Under the pieces are notes generated by a model, which was given only the letters and a program-made list of their open reading frames with translations, was not told where the DNA came from and searched no databases. Below, one piece after another: positions 62,301 through 64,000 of a stretch of DNA of 64,000 nucleotides. The position numbers and the translations under genes are program-made. Every line of letters begins with the position of its first letter. Position 1 is the first letter of the stretch. This stretch comes from Xestospongia muta (taxonomy: Eukaryota; Porifera; Demospongiae; Haplosclerida; Petrosiidae), in the NCBI GenBank assembly GCA_963693285.1, contig OY848917.1:13330192-13394191 (forward strand), written 5' to 3'.

Positions 62301-63447
62301 CTTTGTTATAGCCATAGCTATCATTTACTGTCGAGACAAACAAGATGGATACGCCGAAAATTGTGTTTCGAAATTCAAAAATGCTCCTAATGCTCTTGCT
62401 ACTTTCATTCTCTTGAGTTATACTAAACTGGCTGTCATAACTGGTTTTTTATTGACTCCCGTTTCACTCACAAGTGCATATGACACTTCTTCAAATAACA
62501 GTGACCAAGTGATGTACTTGGATGGAAATGTTAAATATAACAATTCTGAAAATTTACGATATTTGATTGTGGCAATTGTGATTGGTGTTCCATTTGTGGT
62601 GGTAGTTCCCATTTTTTTATTCTGCTGTAGGTCAAATGATCCTGAAAATAATGGTGGTTTCTTTAATCATGTACTTCATCAGTTTCAGAAAGAGTTTCGT
62701 GATGGTAAAGATGATTTTGACACAACTTTGGATGATGTAGTGGACATGAAAGGATTATGTTCATGTTGCAAAGAGAGAAAAAAGGAAGACGGTAGTTGTA
62801 AAAATTGTTGGAGATACGAGTACTACTGCTGTACATCAACCAAGCTCTGTAGTTATAAACAAAAAAGGTCAAGATATTGTAAAATTGCCATATACACATC
62901 TTGGAGTCTGTATGATTTTCGGTGGATGTCAGGTGGCCTATTTCTGTTGCGAATTCTTATTATTTTACCCTACATGGTAGCTTGGAATACCAATGTTCAG
63001 TGCTGGCAACAGTTTAGCTTCTGTCTTTTGAGTGGAATAGCAATCATTGTTATCCGACCCTATAAGAAAAACATATACAAGTATGTTGATCCTAATGTTG
63101 TGGAAGCCTTGTCACTTTTTCTTCTAGCTATAATAATAGCCTTTAGTATCTACCAGTATGAACGTAGTTTTGTTGGTGTTCCACTATCTGCAAGGGCTTA
63201 TGTAGTACAGACCATATTGGTTTGGATTCCATTTGTTTGGATAGTACTTGCTTACACTGGATTATTTCTGAAGCGATATCATGAAAAGTTGAAATTGAAT
63301 GAGCTATGTAAGTGGTGCTGCAGTAAAGGAAACCCTGATAGAGAGAATGAGCATGAGCTTAATAGATATGCAAAACGAAAAGGTGATGAAAATACTCCAC
63401 TTGTTTCCACTAATCAACAAAATGAGGAGACTGAGATTATAACATAA
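59395..63447 (+). CDS. Beta-helix ectodomain multi-pass membrane protein
   Basis: One uninterrupted 1,350-residue frame. Signal peptide about 1-20 (FYLLTQLLFLCVCSA). Residues about 25-730 are a right-handed beta-helix with polymorphic-Pmp-like repeats: N-x-A then GG-rich turns at about 275 (GHGGGLSIFF), 307 (YGGGLYIEM), 340 (SGGGAFLA), 376 (FGGGVFFLS), 507 (NGGAIALYG) and 537 (LGGAIYTEY), with many N-glycosylation sites. A Cys-rich module (about 737-850: CPPGLELMKGKCNC, CRHCEYG, DGVLCSDCTNGYAP, CVKC) leads to eight or nine hydrophobic segments: about 854-876, 880-900, 951-980, 997-1022, 1053-1077, 1183-1220 (two), 1236-1254 and 1269-1292. The loop before 1183 is Cys-rich and basic. The tail ends NTPLVSTNQQ. 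It fits large uncharacterised families seen in sponges. Surface recognition or signalling is inferred, not shown. The lack of introns beside intron-rich neighbours is notable. Confidence 0.85.
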   Translation: MCSIDRFYLLTQLLFLCVCSADTQSSTVVYVATNGTDDENCLTGGPSKPCKNLTLAIEYIHTKSLVTLYIKSGQYELLPSSGMTFINGENITMEKDGEGVSEIFCKEIGTGLMFIESKSITIRGLVFNGCGTEHYSTSHDFNNETDGINFLTFYATLYFQGCTAITLHSITIKNSLGIAVQIYYTLGINYIINSDFIENSRNQEMERGGGVYIEFPYCFPGNRLCNNTMPQVPMAYVTDSQYIITSCRFISNIAHSTTSSIRFVLPYKYYHIAFGHGGGLSIFFKGYAKNNYISLEDCSFLNNTAVYGGGLYIEMQDHSNNNKVVLMGGNVIRANTATRSGGGAFLAYLFTEQFGNVISGTLTLNDVLFENNNATFGGGVFFLSTRQSHLYENNFNEITFTNCIWSNNIAQYGSALDVSHFHPVSEGIIHEVIIKNCSFIENSVIYTHSLGKPLGSGAMYVDEVPITFDKSVEFINNYDGTALFAMGSKLEFSSNTSVLFLNNSGRNGGAIALYGSGFIKVHGNTSFKFIKNTAVNLGGAIYTEYTGSHLQMTSLNCFIRYFDITKKPSNWSTLFRFTNNTANKKPNSIYATSINACLLGRAYGILSNNSINEVFCWNNATDIWIYNSSVTYEACSDQILTGATSFLNGTILRNITIVPGRQQRLGIVAIDGQGKDVTSNLVLHAYASHGAHVDERYNYISTDDIILLKTSTLNNVTMTIDTTSENTLRTKFGVNFQDCPPGLELMKGKCNCRGDFSKRLLCDPSHLNASLLRGYWIGKSPYNNTSIVIAHCRHCEYGNEGSHFSLGDNLQQVQKQLCGDNRDGVLCSDCTNGYAPAINLYQMKCVKCTSIAPGIVCFMFLDLILPFIFILAIFFFDVPLTSGLLHGPILFGQMITSVITLDGDDIIPFRNTPGINEKAPDIIEAIYMTFYDIFNLNFFMTCQNWCLSKHIYYATIIAIHYVSASLPLIFVIAIAIIYCRDKQDGYAENCVSKFKNAPNALATFILLSYTKLAVITGFLLTPVSLTSAYDTSSNNSDQVMYLDGNVKYNNSENLRYLIVAIVIGVPFVVVVPIFLFCCRSNDPENNGGFFNHVLHQFQKEFRDGKDDFDTTLDDVVDMKGLCSCCKERKKEDGSCKNCWRYEYYCCTSTKLCSYKQKRSRYCKIAIYTSWSLYDFRWMSGGLFLLRILIILPYMVAWNTNVQCWQQFSFCLLSGIAIIVIRPYKKNIYKYVDPNVVEALSLFLLAIIIAFSIYQYERSFVGVPLSARAYVVQTILVWIPFVWIVLAYTGLFLKRYHEKLKLNELCKWCCSKGNPDRENEHELNRYAKRKGDENTPLVSTNQQNEETEIIT

Positions 63448-64000
63448 TGTTATTACTTTTTGACTAGTTTGTTAGTGTCTTAGATGCTGAATGCTGATTT
63501 ATTAGTTGTTAGTAGTTTTATGTATTATTCATTATGCAAATATATTATTCATAATTATGATTAAGTGAAGAGGGAGGGGGCTGTTACTATTTTATTTGCT
63601 GAATGAGCTTGATTGGTGGTTTTGTCTTGAGGCCATCCTTTAGATACTAGTACAGGTTAGTAATAAGATTATATATCATGTCCTTACATTCAACATATAT
63701 AAAGAGTAGATGTGCTTGCATATGTTTTAATGTGACTTGTGGTGTATATAGTTTAATTTCATAGTTTACTAATATGGCTGACACAATATTTCTGCTAGAA
63801 GATAGGATCAATTGCAATATGGCAGTACTAGTCATGAACACTACAGTAGCTTCATTAATCAATTTACCTGAAGTGAAGCTTCACATTTTTACAAACAAGT
63901 AACCTATCTTGGATGAAGCTACTCTTCTTGATATTCAATGTACAGCCAGTTAGTTAGTGATCTACCTAAAAAACTACGTCATATAACAAACTTGACATAA
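63448..64000. other. 3' flank of the beta-helix membrane gene
   Basis: AT-rich, no gene seen. The minus-strand open frame at 63,647-63,862 has no supporting motif or splice partner. Confidence 0.4.

Noticed and set aside
1..64000. Transfer RNA, ribosomal RNA and riboswitches
   Set aside because: None could be recognised by eye on either strand; a covariance-model search would be needed to exclude them.

Overview
This window looks like nuclear DNA from an early-branching animal, most likely a demosponge (Amphimedon-like). It is AT-rich. Its introns are very short (43 to 117 bases where I could trace them) and obey GT-AG. The domains are animal extracellular modules: Ig, fibronectin III, EGF, nidogen (NIDO), DOMON and a fibrinogen-related globe. 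The species is inference; the domains and splice structure are read from the sequence.

Bases 1-41,000 are a tandem array of about 7.4 to 9.7 kb units. Each unit holds, on the minus strand, a gene for an Ig-Ig-FN3 cell-surface receptor and a second, decayed minus-strand locus (called R here). The unit also carries a terminal-inverted-repeat element filled with a roughly 40-base minisatellite. Only one receptor copy is whole: the gene at 32,988-35,298 reads through eight phase-compatible exons to give a 612-residue type I membrane protein. It has a signal peptide, two Ig domains, one FN3 domain, a stalk, a membrane helix and a cytoplasmic tail with tyrosine motifs. Copies at 5,826-7,660, 14,518-16,351 and 23,398-25,232 keep exons 2-8 but lack the signal-peptide exon and carry stops and frameshifts. 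Three further fragments (12,939-13,880; 21,824-22,765; 31,401-32,345) keep only the 3' part. LINE reverse-transcriptase remnants, (CATA)n tracts and miniature inverted-repeat elements interrupt the array. R-locus sequence at the left edge suggests the array continues outside the window.

Bases 41,000-52,000 hold dispersed repeats and a small secreted DOMON-domain gene on the plus strand (43,950 to about 48,618, last exon tentative). Bases 52,164-56,469 hold a 13-exon plus-strand gene for a secreted NIDO-EGF-EGF-EGF-NIDO-EGF-fibrinogen-like protein. Its second NIDO domain has a one-base frame conflict that a nearby downstream splice acceptor could bypass. Bases 57,350-58,480 hold a minus-strand MULE/ZSWIM-like transposase relic. 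Bases 59,395-63,447 are an intronless 1,350-residue gene: signal peptide, right-handed beta-helix-type Gly-Gly repeats, Cys-rich module, then eight or nine membrane segments.

The window reads as a cluster of extracellular recognition genes (receptor array, lectin-like FReD protein, large beta-helix surface protein). A self/non-self or microbe-recognition role is an inference from domain types only.
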